From: Pseudomonas sp. 10-1B | Lineage (GTDB): Bacteria; Pseudomonadota; Gammaproteobacteria; Pseudomonadales; Pseudomonadaceae | Direction: 5' to 3' | Assembly (NCBI RefSeq): GCF_000935045.1 | Contig: NZ_JYKS01000005.1 | Coordinates: 214,261-278,260 of the forward strand | Length of the DNA: 64,000 nucleotides | In this document: piece by piece, positions 41,935 to 51,719 of the stretch | How positions within the stretch are numbered: position 1 is the stretch's first letter | Layout: each line of letters begins with the position of its first letter | The notes under the pieces: generated by a model | The model's input: the letters and a program-made list of their open reading frames with translations, nothing else | Databases searched by the model: none | What the model was told of the DNA's origin: nothing | Program-made: the position numbers and the translations under genes

Positions 41935-44499
41935 TTAACTGAAGACGATTTCGTCGCCTTCCACCTTGGCGGTAATCGCCGTCCCCGGCAAGAACTTGCC
42001 CGCCAGGATCAACTGCGCCAGCGGGTTCTCGATCCAGCGCTGGATCGCCCGCTTCAGCGGCCGTGCGCCATACACCGGGTCGTAACCCACGGCAATCAGC
42101 TTGTCCAACGCCTCCGGGCTCAGGCTCAGCGACAGTTCGCGCTCCAGCAAGCGACTGCGCAGGCGGCCCAGCTGGATTTCGGTAATACCGGCAATCTGCT
42201 CGCGGCCGAGTGGTTCGAACACCACCACTTCGTCAATCCGGTTGATGAACTCTGGACGGAAGTGCGAACCCACCGCATCCATCACCGCCGCACGCTGCGC
42301 CTCGCGGTCACCCACCAGTTCCTGGATCTGCGCCGAGCCCAGGTTGGAGGTCATCACGATCACGGTGTTGCGGAAGTCCACGGTGCGCCCGTGGCTGTCG
42401 GTCAGGCGGCCGTCTTCCAGCACCTGCAGCAGCACGTTGAACACATCCGGGTGAGCCTTCTCCACCTCGTCCAGCAGCACCACCGAGTAAGGCTTGCGCC
42501 GTACCGCCTCGGTCAGGTAGCCGCCCTCTTCATACCCTACATAGCCTGGTGGGGCACCGATCAGGCGAGCCACGGAGTGTTTCTCCATGAACTCCGACAT
42601 GTCGATGCGCACCATCGCCTCTTCGGTGTCGAACAGGAACTCGGCCAGCGCCTTGCACAGCTCGGTCTTGCCCACACCGGTCGGGCCAAGGAACAGGAAC
42701 GAGCCACTGGGCCGGTTCGGGTCGGACAGCCCGGCACGCGAACGGCGCACGGCGTTGGCCACGGCGGTTACCGCCTCGCCCTGGCCGATCACGCGCTGGT
42801 GCAGCAGCTCTTCCATCTTCAGCAGCTTCTCGCGCTCGCCTTCGAGCATCTTGGCCACCGGGATGCCAGTCCACTTGGACACCACTTCGGCAATTTCTTC
42901 CTCGGTAACCTTGTTGCGCAGCAACTGGTTTTCGGTCTTGCCGTGCTGGTCGACCATCTGCAGGCTGCGCTCCAGGTCCGGGATCACCCCGTACTGCAGC
43001 TCGGCCATGCGGCTCAGGTCGCCTTTACGACGAGCGGTCTCCAGTTCCTGGCGGGCCTGCTCGATCTTTTGCTGGATCTGCGCCGAACCCTGCACTTCGG
43101 CCTTCTCGGAAGCCCAGATTTCTTCCAGGTCGGCGTACTCACGCTCCAGCCGCTCGATTTCCTCGGTCAGTTTCTCCAGGCGTTTTTTCGCCGCTTCGTC
43201 TTCTTCCTTCTTCAGCGCCTGGGACTCCACCTTCAGTTGGATCAGGCGGCGGTCGAGGCGGTCGAGCACTTCCGGCTTGGAATCGATCTCCATGCGAATG
43301 CGGCTGGCCGCTTCGTCGATCAGGTCGATGGCCTTGTCCGGCAGCTGACGGTCAGTGATGTAGCGGTGGCTGAGCTTGGCCGCGGCAATGATGGCGCCGT
43401 CGGTGATGGCCACCTTGTGGTGCACTTCATAACGCTCTTTCAGGCCACGCAGGATGGCGATAGTGTCTTCCTCGCTCGGCTCCTCGACCAGCACCTTCTG
43501 GAAGCGGCGCTCCAGGGCGGCGTCCTTCTCGATGAACTGGCGGTACTCGTTGAGCGTGGTCGCACCCACACAATGCAGCTCGCCACGTGCCAGGGCCGGC
43601 TTGAGCATGTTGCCGGCGTCCATGGCGCCCTCGCCTTTGCCGGCGCCGACCATGGTGTGCAGTTCGTCGATGAACAGGATGATCTGGCCTTCCTGCTTGG
43701 ACAGCTCGTTCAGCAGCGCCTTCAGGCGCTCTTCGAACTCGCCACGGTACTTGGCACCGGCGATCAGCGCGCCCATGTCCAGCGCCAGCAGGCGTTTGCC
43801 TTTCAGGCCGTCGGGCACCTCGCCATTGATGATGCGCTGGGCCAGGCCTTCGGCGATGGCGGTCTTGCCCACGCCAGGTTCACCGATCAGTACCGGGTTG
43901 TTCTTGGTACGGCGTTGCAGCACCTGCACGGTGCGGCGGATTTCGTCGTCACGGCCGATCACCGGGTCCAGCTTGCCCTCTTCGGCACGCTTGGTCAGGT
44001 CGACGGTGTACTTGTCCAGCGCCTGGCGCGATTCCTCGGCGTTGGCGTCGTTCACCGCGGCGCCGCCGCGCAGGTTGTTGATGGCGTTTTCCAGGGCCTT
44101 CTTGCTCACGCCCTGGCCCAGCAGCAACTTGCCGAGCTTGCTGTTCTCGTCCATGGCGGCCAGCAGCACCAGCTCGCTGGAAATGAACTGGTCGCCCTTC
44201 TGCTGGGCCAGGCGATCGGCCTGGTTGAGCAGGCGCGCCAGGTCCTGCGACATGTTCACGTCGCCGGTGGGGTTCTGGATTTTCGGTAGCTGGTCGAGCT
44301 CCTTCACCAGCGCCTGGCGCAGGCTGTTGATGTCGAAGCCCACCTGCATCAGCAGCGGCTTGATCGAACCGCCCTGCTGCTCGAGCAGTGCTTGCATCAG
44401 GTGCACGGGCTCGATGGCAGGGTGGTCCATGCCGACGGCCAGGGATTGGGCATCGGATAATGCAAGCTGCAGCTTGCTGGTCAAACGGTCTATTCGCAT
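41935..44499 (-). CDS. clpB: ATP-dependent disaggregase ClpB
   Basis: An 854-residue Hsp100 chaperone; the start [20 protein letters not shown] at 44499 is the conserved one, with AAAGGAAGG upstream. It has the Clp-N domain (1-145), AAA1 with Walker A 'GEPGVGKT' (Lys212), the coiled-coil middle domain (~410-525), and AAA2 with 'GPTGVGKT' (Lys611). With DnaK it rescues aggregated proteins. A sigma-32-type promoter lies ~80 bases upstream. Confidence 0.97.
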   Translation of the reverse strand: MRIDRLTSKLQLALSDAQSLAVGMDHPAIEPVHLMQALLEQQGGSIKPLLMQVGFDINSLRQALVKELDQLPKIQNPTGDVNMSQDLARLLNQADRLAQQKGDQFISSELVLLAAMDENSKLGKLLLGQGVSKKALENAINNLRGGAAVNDANAEESRQALDKYTVDLTKRAEEGKLDPVIGRDDEIRRTVQVLQRRTKNNPVLIGEPGVGKTAIAEGLAQRIINGEVPDGLKGKRLLALDMGALIAGAKYRGEFEERLKALLNELSKQEGQIILFIDELHTMVGAGKGEGAMDAGNMLKPALARGELHCVGATTLNEYRQFIEKDAALERRFQKVLVEEPSEEDTIAILRGLKERYEVHHKVAITDGAIIAAAKLSHRYITDRQLPDKAIDLIDEAASRIRMEIDSKPEVLDRLDRRLIQLKVESQALKKEEDEAAKKRLEKLTEEIERLEREYADLEEIWASEKAEVQGSAQIQQKIEQARQELETARRKGDLSRMAELQYGVIPDLERSLQMVDQHGKTENQLLRNKVTEEEIAEVVSKWTGIPVAKMLEGEREKLLKMEELLHQRVIGQGEAVTAVANAVRRSRAGLSDPNRPSGSFLFLGPTGVGKTELCKALAEFLFDTEEAMVRIDMSEFMEKHSVARLIGAPPGYVGYEEGGYLTEAVRRKPYSVVLLDEVEKAHPDVFNVLLQVLEDGRLTDSHGRTVDFRNTVIVMTSNLGSAQIQELVGDREAQRAAVMDAVGSHFRPEFINRIDEVVVFEPLGREQIAGITEIQLGRLRSRLLERELSLSLSPEALDKLIAVGYDPVYGARPLKRAIQRWIENPLAQLILAGKFLPGTAITAKVEGDEIVFS

Positions 44500-44579
44500 G
44501 GGGGTACCTTCCTTTAAAGGGCAGGTCGGAGCGATGGACAGCGCCTGTTTTATGAAGAACCTGCCTGAGATGACCTTAT

Positions 44580-44607
44580 AGATAAGGCTGATTCTGGAAG
44601 ATTCAAG
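44580..44607 (-). promoter_or_regulatory. sigma-32 (heat-shock) promoter of clpB
   Basis: On the minus strand CTTGAA (44607-44602), 14 bases, then CCTTATCT, close to the consensus CTTGAA-N13-15-CCCCATnT. Position suits clpB. Confidence 0.75.
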
Positions 44608-44649
44608 CGTAGCGGGGTTGACGGGAGTCAACCTGTTGGATTAGTGCTG

Positions 44650-44747
44650 GGGCCATTCGCGGGCAAGCCCGCTCCCACAGATGCACCACAGGTTCGAAGA
44701 TGGTGATTTACCTGTAGGAGCGGGTTTACCCGCGAAGGGGCCGCTAC
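44650..44747. repeat. REP pair (BIME) between clpB and pgeF
   Basis: CGCGGGCAAGCCCGCTCCCAC at 44659 faces GGAGCGGGTTTACCCGCG at 44717, ~40 bases apart. Confidence 0.85.
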
Positions 44748-44750
44748 AGG

Positions 44751-45491
44751 CTAGCGCGACTCCAGCCACACCAGGGAAGCGAAGCGCCCACCCTGCGGGG
44801 TACGGCGATAGGAGAAGAACCGTTCATCGCTGACCGTGCACCAGCCACCACCATAAACGGCAGTCACGCCACGAGCCGCCAGGCGAATGCGCGCCAGTTC
44901 ATAGATGTCGGCCATCAGCTTGCCCGGCCGTTCGCCGTCGACGAAAGCCCGAGCCGCTTCGGGGTGCACCGCGGTAAAGGCATCACGCACTTCCAGCCCC
45001 ACTTCGAAGGCTTGCGGGCCAATGGCCGGCCCCAACCACACCAGCACCTCGTCAGGCGGCAGTGCCAGGCGGTCCAGGGTGGCTTCCAGCACACCACCGG
45101 CCAACCCGCGCCAGCCGGCATGCGCAGCCGCCACACGGGTGCCGGCCCTGTCGCAGAACAACGCAGGCAGGCAATCGGCGGTCATCACGGCGCAGGCGAT
45201 GCCTGGCTGGTCGGTCCAACTGGCGTCGGCCTCGGCCACCACGGCCGGGTCGGCATCCGCCACCACCAGCCCATGCACCTGCTTGAGCCAGGCCGGCTGG
45301 ATGGCGAACTGGTCGCTCAGGCGACGGCGGTTCTCGGCCACCGCGGCAGGGTCATCCCCTACATGGTCGCCAAGGTTGAAAGTTTCATAGGGCGGCAGGC
45401 TGACGCCGCCCTGGCGGGTGGTGACACAGGCGCGAACCGAGGCCGGGGCCGGCCAGTCAGGAAACAGCAGCGACTGCGTCAGACCACTCAT
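44751..45491 (-). CDS. pgeF: peptidoglycan editing factor / purine nucleoside phosphorylase (YfiH, laccase-domain)
   Basis: A 246-residue protein of the multicopper-oxidase-like DUF152 family. Zinc ligands His73 ('KQVHG'), Cys107 ('MTADCLPALF') and His124 ('AAAHAGWRG') are present. Members cleave purine nucleosides; in E. coli the protein corrects UDP-MurNAc-Ser errors. It overlaps the rluD stop by four bases, so both are in one leftward operon. Confidence 0.92.
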   Translation of the reverse strand: MSGLTQSLLFPDWPAPASVRACVTTRQGGVSLPPYETFNLGDHVGDDPAAVAENRRRLSDQFAIQPAWLKQVHGLVVADADPAVVAEADASWTDQPGIACAVMTADCLPALFCDRAGTRVAAAHAGWRGLAGGVLEATLDRLALPPDEVLVWLGPAIGPQAFEVGLEVRDAFTAVHPEAARAFVDGERPGKLMADIYELARIRLAARGVTAVYGGGWCTVSDERFFSYRRTPQGGRFASLVWLESR

Positions 45492-46450
45492 CCGATAAAG
45501 CTCTCGCGGTCGTGGCTCAACAGCGACAGCAACCAGACGAAGTCATCCGGCAGCGCCGATTCCCACTCCATGCGCTCGCCGGTAGTCGGGTGTACCAGCG
45601 CCAGGAAGCGGGCGTGCAGGGCCTGGCGCGGGAAGGTCTTCACCGCCTCGACCATGGTCGGGCTCGCAGCCGGCGGAATGCGGAAGCGCCCGCCATAGGT
45701 TTGGTCGCCAACCAACGGGTAGCCGACGTGGGCCATGTGCACACGGATCTGGTGGGTACGGCCGGTTTCCAGTTTCACTCGTACGTGGGTGTGCGAGCGG
45801 AAGCGCTTGAGCACCCGGTAATGGCTGACCGCCGGCTTGCCGCCGTCGGTTACCGCCATGCGCTGGCGCATGCCGCCGTGGCGGCCGATGGGCGCATCGA
45901 TCTTGCCACCAGCAGTTACCACGCCAACCACTATGCATTCATAGATGCGGCTGACCGTACGCTTCTGCAACTGGTCGACCAGAGCGGTTTGCGCCTGTAG
46001 CGTCTTGGCCACCACCATCAGGCCGGTGGTGTCCTTGTCCAGGCGATGCACGATGCCGGCGCGCGGTACGTTGATGATGTCGGGCACATGGTGCAGCAAG
46101 GCGTTCAGCAAGGTGCCGCTGGCATGCCCGGCAGCCGGGTGCACCACCAGGCCGGCAGGCTTGTTGATCACCAGGATCTGGTCGTCTTCATAGACGATGT
46201 CCAGCGCGATGTCCTCGGCCTCCCACTCGCCCTGGGCCTCTTGCTCGGCCTCCAGGGCCAGCACAGCGCCACCATGGACGGTGTCGCGCGGGCGCAGGAC
46301 AGCGCCATCGACCGTCAGACGGCCTTCTTTGATCCACGTAGTCAGCCGCGAGCGCGAATACTCGTCGAACAATTGGGCGGCGACCTGGTCGAGGCGTTGA
46401 CCGCCCAGTTCGGACGGTACCTCTGCGCTAAGTTGAATGATCTCGGACAT
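45488..46450 (-). CDS. rluD: 23S rRNA pseudouridine(1911/1915/1917) synthase
   Basis: A 320-residue enzyme; the start [21 protein letters not shown] at 46450 is conserved. An S4 RNA-binding domain (15-80) is followed by the catalytic domain with Asp138 in 'HRLDKDTTG' and '[13 protein letters not shown]'. It modifies helix 69 of 23S rRNA. It is divergent from bamD, with 147 bases between, an arrangement conserved in gammaproteobacteria. Confidence 0.95.
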   Translation of the reverse strand: MSEIIQLSAEVPSELGGQRLDQVAAQLFDEYSRSRLTTWIKEGRLTVDGAVLRPRDTVHGGAVLALEAEQEAQGEWEAEDIALDIVYEDDQILVINKPAGLVVHPAAGHASGTLLNALLHHVPDIINVPRAGIVHRLDKDTTGLMVVAKTLQAQTALVDQLQKRTVSRIYECIVVGVVTAGGKIDAPIGRHGGMRQRMAVTDGGKPAVSHYRVLKRFRSHTHVRVKLETGRTHQIRVHMAHVGYPLVGDQTYGGRFRIPPAASPTMVEAVKTFPRQALHARFLALVHPTTGERMEWESALPDDFVWLLSLLSHDRESFIG

Positions 46451-46597
46451 GCTCGATTCGGCGGGCGCACAGCCTTTGGTTTCGGCTGCGAGCTTGTGGT
46501 TAAATACGGCTTCTTTTGTCCCGGGGTTGGCCGGGGCGCTCATCATAACAGGACGGCACCGCCCAAGACAGCGGCCGTCAAAGGGACGCAAGCCGCC

Positions 46598-47617
46598 ATG
46601 CAAGTGAAACACCTGCTGCTGATCGCCATCCTCGGGCTCACCGCGGCCTGTTCCTCCAATAAGGAAGTCATTGACGAGAACCTCAGCGAAGCCGAGCTGT
46701 ACCAGCAGGCGCAAGCTGACCTGGACAACTCCAGCTACACCAGTGCCGTGAACAAACTCAAGGCCCTGGAATCGCGCTACCCGTTCGGCCGCTATGCCGA
46801 CCAGGCACAGCTCGAGCTGATCTACGCCAACTACAAGAACTCCGAGCCCGAGGCTGCCAAGTCGGCCGCCGAGCGCTTCATCCGCCTGCACCCGCAGCAC
46901 CCGAACGTCGACTATGCCTACTACCTCAAGGGCCTGACCTCGTTCGACCAGGACCGTGGCCTGCTGGCGCGCTTCCTGCCGCTGGACATGACCAAGCGTG
47001 ACCCGGGTGCCGCCCGTGACTCGTACAACGAGTTCGCCCAGCTGACCAGCCGTTTCCCCAACAGCCGCTACGCACCAGACGCCAAGCAGCGCATGATCTA
47101 CCTGCGCAACCTGCTGGCCTCGTACGAAATCCACGTGGCCGATTACTACCTGGGCCGCCAGGCTTATGTAGCCGCCGCCAACCGTGGCCGCTACGTGGTG
47201 GAAAACTTCCAGGAAACCCCATCGGTGGGCGACGGCCTGGCGGTGATGGTCGAGTCGTACCAGAAGCTGCACCTGGACGAACTGGCCGCCACCAGCCTGG
47301 AAACCCTCAAGCTCAACTACCCGGACCACCCGAGCCTGGTCGACGGCCAATTCCAGCCCAAGCAGACCGAATCTGACGGCCGCGGCTGGCTGTCCAAGGC
47401 CACCCTGGGCCTGATCGAAACCGACACCCCGCTGCCGCCGGGCGAAACCCGCGCCAACCAGGACGTGGTCAAGCAGTTCCAGGACGCCCGCGACGAGATG
47501 CCGCAAGAACTGCTGCCGAAAGACGAGAACGGCGACCCGATCGTGCCGGAAGGGCCGAAAGAAGCCGAGAAAGACCGCTCCTGGTTCAGCTACATGACCT
47601 TTGGTCTGTTCGACTGA
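46598..47617 (+). CDS. bamD: outer-membrane assembly lipoprotein BamD (ComL)
   Basis: A 339-residue lipoprotein: signal [17 protein letters not shown] and lipobox LTAAC, Cys18. Five TPR repeats follow (~33-240; '[23 protein letters not shown]', '[21 protein letters not shown]'). It is part of the BAM complex that inserts beta-barrel proteins. The C-terminal ~90 residues form a Pseudomonas-type acidic extension beyond the usual ~245-residue E. coli length. A terminator follows. Confidence 0.95.
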   Translation: MQVKHLLLIAILGLTAACSSNKEVIDENLSEAELYQQAQADLDNSSYTSAVNKLKALESRYPFGRYADQAQLELIYANYKNSEPEAAKSAAERFIRLHPQHPNVDYAYYLKGLTSFDQDRGLLARFLPLDMTKRDPGAARDSYNEFAQLTSRFPNSRYAPDAKQRMIYLRNLLASYEIHVADYYLGRQAYVAAANRGRYVVENFQETPSVGDGLAVMVESYQKLHLDELAATSLETLKLNYPDHPSLVDGQFQPKQTESDGRGWLSKATLGLIETDTPLPPGETRANQDVVKQFQDARDEMPQELLPKDENGDPIVPEGPKEAEKDRSWFSYMTFGLFD

Positions 47618-47633
47618 TCCACAGCGGAACGAG

Positions 47634-47661
47634 AAAGGGAGACCCTGGGTCTCCCTTTTTT
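47634..47661 (+). terminator. terminator of bamD
   Basis: AAGGGAGACC ctgg GTCTCCCTT followed by TTTT; 10-bp stem, 17 bases after the stop codon. Confidence 0.9.
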
Positions 47662-47711
47662 ATTGGCCGCGCCCTAGACTGTTGACTTCTTCAATAGACA
47701 AGCTGGACACC

Positions 47712-47942
47712 ATGGTTCGCCTACTTTTCTGGATCGCCCTGATCGCCGCCGCGTTCTGGCTGTGGCGCAAATTCAAAGCCAGCCAGCAGTCGCACCCAGA
47801 GCAAAAACTCGATGCGCCGCTGAAGATGGTGCGCTGCGCCCATTGTGGCGTGCACCTGCCCAACGACCGGGCGCTACAGCAGGGCAATGAGTGGTACTGC
47901 AGCCAGGCACACCTGCAGCAAGGCCCTGGCCGCCAAGACTGA
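47712..47942 (+). CDS. PP0621-family small membrane/zinc protein
   Basis: A 76-residue protein (MVRLLFWIALIAAAFWLWRKF) with one N-terminal membrane helix and a cytoplasmic zinc-finger-like part: 'RCAHCGVHLP' and 'WYCSQAHLQQ'. It fits the PP0621 family of pseudomonads. The function is unknown. Its last ~25 bases are homologous to the tandem repeat that follows, so the array seems to have grown from the gene's end. Confidence 0.85.
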   Translation: MVRLLFWIALIAAAFWLWRKFKASQQSHPEQKLDAPLKMVRCAHCGVHLPNDRALQQGNEWYCSQAHLQQGPGRQD

Positions 47943-48275
47943 TCCAGCACCTCTTGAACCCCATCGCCGGCAAGCCAGCTCCCACAGGTACCCCGCAGGC
48001 CGTGAGCCTTGTGCAGTACCTGTGGGAGCAAGGCCCCGGCCGCCAAGGCTGAATCCAGCACCTCTTGAACCCCATCGCTGGCAAGCCAGCTCCCACAGAT
48101 ACACCGCAGGCCGTGAGCCTTGTGCAACCTGTGGGAGCAAGGCCCCGGCCGCCAAGGCTGAATCCAGCACCTCTTGAACCCCATCGCTGGCAAGCCAGCT
48201 CCCACAGGTACACCACAGGGCCTGAGGCTGTAGGTGAACCTGTGGGAGCTGGCTTGCCGGCGATAGGGCCGCAAA
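47915..48275. repeat. ~110-bp tandem repeats containing REPs
   Basis: Units starting 'CTGAATCCAGCACCTCTTGAA' (about 47939, 48049, 48158) carry CATCGCTGGCAAGCCAGCTCCCAC and end 'CCCGGCCGCCAAGG'. The last copy closes with a full facing REP (TGTGGGAGCTGGCTTGCCGGCG). The unit end matches the 3' end of the PP0621-family gene. Confidence 0.85.
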
Positions 48276-48290
48276 GCGGCCCCGGCAATC

Positions 48291-49388
48291 TCAGCCCAAC
48301 CGCCCTGCTGGCGCATAGGGCGCCGGGTCGATGATCGGCTCGGCACCGGTCAGCAAATCGGTAAACAGCTGGCACGAAGCCGGCGCCAGCACCAGCCCGT
48401 TACGGTAATGCCCGCAGTTCAACCACAACCCTTCATGCCCCGGCACTGGCCCAATGTAAGGAATACCCTCCGGCGACCCCGGTCGCAGCCCGGCCCAGTG
48501 CGCCACCACCGTGGCCCCTTGCAGCTCAGGCAACAATTCCACCGCCGACGCCTTCAAACTCTCCAATGCCTCACCGGTCGGGGTCTTGTCGTACCCGGCA
48601 TGCTCCAGCGTACTGCCCACCAGAATGTGCCCATCACGCCGCGGGATCGCATACCTCCCCTTGGCCAGCACCATGCTCGGCAGGAAGTCTTCGGCACACT
48701 TGAACAGGATCATCTGGCCCTTCACCGGCTCCACCGGCAGCTCGAGGCCCAGTGTACGCAGCAGGTCGCCACTCCAGGCGCCGGCACTAAGCACCACCTC
48801 ATCCGCAGCCAGCACGCCGTCGGCCGTCTGCACACCGGTCACACGCCCATCCTGCTGGACGAAGCCGGTGATCTGGCAGTGTTCACGCAAGGTCACGTTT
48901 GGCAACGCCAGCAGCGCTGCCTTCAGCGATTTCACCAGGCGCGGGTTGCGCACGTTGGCCACGCCGGCCATGTAGATGGCGTGCTTGAAACCCGGCCCCA
49001 GCACCGGCACCGCGTCATACGCCGCCGATATATCCACGGCACGCAGCGGCCGCTGCTCACGCTCGGCCCAGGCCAGCGCTTCGGCTTCGTCGTCCAGGTC
49101 GAGCCAGTACAGGCCGGTGGTGTGCACTTCGGGGTCGATGCCGGTGCTGGCGAACAAGCGCTCGCCCAGCTGTGGATAAAAGTCCTGCGACCAGTGTGCC
49201 AGGGCGGTCACTGCCGGGCTGTAGCGCCATGGGTACAGTGGCGAAACGATGCCGCCACCGGCCCAGGACGACTCACGGCCAACCTCGCCTTGATCGCATA
49301 CCACCACCTGGCCGACCTTGGCCGCCAGGTTGAACGCCGTCAGCAGGCCGATCACCCCGCCGCCGACCACCACTACTTGCTTGCTCAT
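48291..49388 (-). CDS. thiO: glycine oxidase ThiO
   Basis: A 365-residue FAD-dependent oxidase that makes iminoglycine for the thiazole part of thiamine. The start MSKQVVVVGGGVIGLLTAFNLA (49388) gives the N-terminal dinucleotide fold; 'AGGGIVSPLYPWRYSPAVTAL' and C-terminal 'WAGLRPGSPEGIPYIGPV' are DAO-family motifs, the latter with the substrate Arg. A longer frame to 49439 lacks a site. It lies beside the pilin cluster, in the order known from P. putida. Confidence 0.92.
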   Translation of the reverse strand: MSKQVVVVGGGVIGLLTAFNLAAKVGQVVVCDQGEVGRESSWAGGGIVSPLYPWRYSPAVTALAHWSQDFYPQLGERLFASTGIDPEVHTTGLYWLDLDDEAEALAWAEREQRPLRAVDISAAYDAVPVLGPGFKHAIYMAGVANVRNPRLVKSLKAALLALPNVTLREHCQITGFVQQDGRVTGVQTADGVLAADEVVLSAGAWSGDLLRTLGLELPVEPVKGQMILFKCAEDFLPSMVLAKGRYAIPRRDGHILVGSTLEHAGYDKTPTGEALESLKASAVELLPELQGATVVAHWAGLRPGSPEGIPYIGPVPGHEGLWLNCGHYRNGLVLAPASCQLFTDLLTGAEPIIDPAPYAPAGRLG

Positions 49389-49442
49389 CTGTCGATCCAA
49401 CACCTGAAGTAAAACCGCGATGCACCGGGCATCATTCAACCT

Positions 49443-49832
49443 TCAGCTCCCCCAGCAGTGCGCGCTGTGTTCAGCGGCACCCGGATTGCTCTGCACACCG
49501 GCCTGGTCGAGCTGGAAATCACCACAGCCATCCTGCGCCATCAGCCCATGCGGCAGCCGCCGGGCGCGCAACGTGAAGGTGTCGCTGTCGCGCCGGGCCT
49601 GCAGGCTGTAATAGCGGTTACCGTCGGGCAAGGCCGGGTCGCCCTCGGCGTATTGGCCGGTGCGCACGCGGTGACGCTCCAGGCGCAAGGCGGCATCATG
49701 CAGCAGGCCAACCACTTCGCTGCGTGCGGCTCGCCGAAGCTGGTCGCTGTAACTGGGGTAGGCAATGGCTGCCAGAATGCCGGTCACGGCCAGCACAATC
49801 AACAACTCGATCAGGCTCAAGCCTTGCTGCAT
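49443..49832 (-). CDS. pilE: minor type IV pilin PilE
   Basis: A 129-residue pseudopilin: short leader MQQG cut before LSLIELLIVLAVTGILAAIAYP, with Glu5 kept. Two cysteines near the C-terminus ('DGCGDF', 'AHCWGS') can form a disulfide. It is the last gene of the pilV-W-X-E run, one base after pilX. It probably helps to initiate pilus assembly. Confidence 0.88.
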   Translation of the reverse strand: MQQGLSLIELLIVLAVTGILAAIAYPSYSDQLRRAARSEVVGLLHDAALRLERHRVRTGQYAEGDPALPDGNRYYSLQARRDSDTFTLRARRLPHGLMAQDGCGDFQLDQAGVQSNPGAAEHSAHCWGS

Positions 49833-49833
49833 G

Positions 49834-50298
49834 TCAGTCTCCTCTCAGTCTTTGCCGCCAGGTGAGGCGCTGGATTGTGTCGCCGGCCACGGCGTAGACC
49901 GCTTCCAAGACATGCCGTGATTGGGCCCGCTTGCTGACGGCGGTAATTCGGAACAGGGTGACCGGCTGCCCTTCGGGCATGTGCGCAGCGCGTTCGCTGA
50001 CGCCCAGATTCTGTAGATGGAAATAGCCGGCCTGGGTGGTTTGCCACCGTCCAACCAGATCGTGCGGTCGGGCTGGCGGCAGGCACGCGTCACAAGGATC
50101 AAGGGGAGCCCGTTCGAGTTCGCGTTCCGCGGCCTGCAAGGCGGCCTCGGCCTCTTCCAGCGCCAGCAGGCCATCGCTCAGGTAGCCGGTCATGCGCGTT
50201 TCCACCAGCGCGTCGCGCAGGGCGGATGCGGCGAGCAGGCCTAACAACATGCTCAGGACCAAGGCTAGTAGAAGAACCACACCACGCTGGCGGCTCAT
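49834..50298 (-). CDS. pilX: minor pilin / assembly protein PilX
   Basis: A 154-residue protein with the PilX N-terminus 'MSRQRGVVLLLALVLSMLLGLLAASALRDALVETRMTGYL'. Mature position 5 is Leu instead of Glu (G-VVLLL), as in other PilX/GspK-type proteins that cap the pilus tip. It overlaps the pilW stop by four bases. Confidence 0.85.
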   Translation of the reverse strand: MSRQRGVVLLLALVLSMLLGLLAASALRDALVETRMTGYLSDGLLALEEAEAALQAAERELERAPLDPCDACLPPARPHDLVGRWQTTQAGYFHLQNLGVSERAAHMPEGQPVTLFRITAVSKRAQSRHVLEAVYAVAGDTIQRLTWRQRLRGD

Positions 50299-50939
50299 GA
50301 AGCGGGTACCGGGTTGCGGATTGCGACGCTCAACTCATGACGCTGCTGAAGTTTGAGCGTGGGTTCGTAAAGCGTCAGGATGATATCCACCCGCTCCCCC
50401 TCTGCCATCTGCACGCGCTCGAGAAGCATCGCCTGCACATTCTCAACCAACGGCTGGGGATTGTTTTTTCCGCGTTTGAACCTCAGCGTATTGCCTTGGA
50501 GCTGGTAGACATATCTGCTGACCGGGTACATCAGTGGGTACCCGGCCTGGCGCTCTGCATCCACAGAGGCTTTTTTGAGGCAATCGGTCTGCAGAAACCA
50601 GTCAGGTGCTCCAGCTTGCCCAGGCAACTCTGCCACGACCAGACTGAGAGTGGATGCTTCGATCACCAAGGGGCGAGCGAATACCTGTTGCACAGTCGGG
50701 TCATCGAAATCGGCAGGTTTCAAACGCAAGCAACCGAACATCCCGGCCATGCGTATATCCTGAGCCATGCGCAGCAACGCCTGCCGCGCCTCGTCCTGCA
50801 TGCGTATCGCAGTACTTTGTAGGCGCCAAGTCTTGTGGGCCGATGTGAACAGCTGACTAGCCGCCGTCAGCAGCATCAACCCGACACCCAGCGCCAACGT
50901 CAACTCAAGCAAGCCAAAACCATGTTGGGTACGCCTCAT
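50295..50939 (-). CDS. pilW: minor pilin PilW
   Basis: A 214-residue protein with prepilin leader MRRTQHG before FGLLELTLALGVGLMLLTAASQLF (Glu5 present), then 'IRMQDEARQALLRMAQDIRMAGMFGC', the PilW signature. It is shorter than the ~270-residue P. aeruginosa PilW. It overlaps pilV and pilX by four bases each. Confidence 0.88.
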   Translation of the reverse strand: MRRTQHGFGLLELTLALGVGLMLLTAASQLFTSAHKTWRLQSTAIRMQDEARQALLRMAQDIRMAGMFGCLRLKPADFDDPTVQQVFARPLVIEASTLSLVVAELPGQAGAPDWFLQTDCLKKASVDAERQAGYPLMYPVSRYVYQLQGNTLRFKRGKNNPQPLVENVQAMLLERVQMAEGERVDIILTLYEPTLKLQQRHELSVAIRNPVPAS

Positions 50940-51118
50940 CGACGCCCCCGTTCATGCTCACTGTGCGCCGCCATTGCCGCCTGCCCATCGCGGCGCGCAC
51001 TGTCCATGGCTTGCAAGGCCTGCAGTTGCAGCCCCGCGGCGGCGAACATACCCACGGCCACGACCGCCACCGCCAACAACACTTCCAGGAGCGTCATGCC
51101 CCTTTGTCTTGCGTGCAT
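50936..51118 (-). CDS. pilV: short PilV-like minor pilin
   Basis: A 60-residue protein: leader MHARQRG cut before MTLLEVLLAVAVVAVGMFAAAGLQLQALQ (Glu5 present). Normal PilV is ~160-190 residues; here only the membrane helix and a short charged tail remain, and the TGA overlaps the pilW start (ATGA). It could be a truncated gene held for coupling or a natural mini-pilin. The frame to 51304 runs over the fimT start and is rejected. Confidence 0.75.
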   Translation of the reverse strand: MHARQRGMTLLEVLLAVAVVAVGMFAAAGLQLQALQAMDSARRDGQAAMAAHSEHERGRR

Positions 51119-51227
51119 CCCTGCACCTCCTGCGACTTTTCCCGTTATTGCCTTCAACTTGGGCGACTGGACCTCTTGTCCACCCACCGGGAAGCTATAG
51201 CCAAGCACTTCCTGGGAGGAATGCACG

Positions 51228-51716
51228 GTGAAGCAACGCGGCGCAACACTGATACAAATGTTGTCGGCCTTGGCCGTGGCGGTGTTGCTGACACAGCTCG
51301 GCATGCCGGCCTACGCCAGGATGAGCGATGACCTACACAGGGCGGCAGCGGCCCGTGATCTGGCCCAGGCGCTGCGCAGTGCGCGCAGCCATGCGCTGTT
51401 GCAGGGTCAGCCGGTGCTGGTGCAGGCGTTGGACGGTGACTGGGGGAAGGGTTGGCGGGTGGCGCTGGAGCATAGCCAGCAGGTGCTGCGTGAGCAGCGG
51501 CTGGCACGGCCCCTGAAAATCGTCAGCAATCGCGGAGCGCAGTTCAAGTTCAGTGCGCAGGGGGTGCCGATGAACCTGGGTAATGGTTGGCTCGCGTTAA
51601 CCTTGGAAGTGTGCGAGCGCTCAGCTGCCACCAGCCGTCATCAAGTGGTGATGGCATCGTCGGGAAGAGTCAACTTGCTTGCAGAGGATCGCAACAATAC
51701 TCAATGTGCATCCTGA
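51228..51716 (+). CDS. fimT: FimT/GspH-type pseudopilin
   Basis: A 162-residue protein with GTG start at 51228, eight bases after GGAGG (an ATG at 51221 is out of frame). Leader MKQRG before ATLIQMLSALAVAVLL; mature position 5 is Gln where Glu is usual. The GspH/FimT domain follows ('RDLAQALRSARSHALLQGQPVLV...', ending 'SSGRVNLLAEDRNNTQC'). It is divergent from pilV. FimT can bind DNA in some species. Confidence 0.82.
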   Translation: MKQRGATLIQMLSALAVAVLLTQLGMPAYARMSDDLHRAAAARDLAQALRSARSHALLQGQPVLVQALDGDWGKGWRVALEHSQQVLREQRLARPLKIVSNRGAQFKFSAQGVPMNLGNGWLALTLEVCERSAATSRHQVVMASSGRVNLLAEDRNNTQCAS

Positions 51717-51719
51717 TAG

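Noticed and set aside
42262..44289. 675-codon frame on the plus strand opposite clpB
   Set aside because: Antisense shadow of a highly conserved GC-rich gene; no start signal and repetitive composition.
45488..47506. 672-residue version of RluD
   Set aside because: The extension is antisense to bamD; the conserved start is at 46450.
47915..48275. CRISPR-like direct repeats
   Set aside because: Whole ~110-bp units are duplicated, including REPs; no unique spacers.
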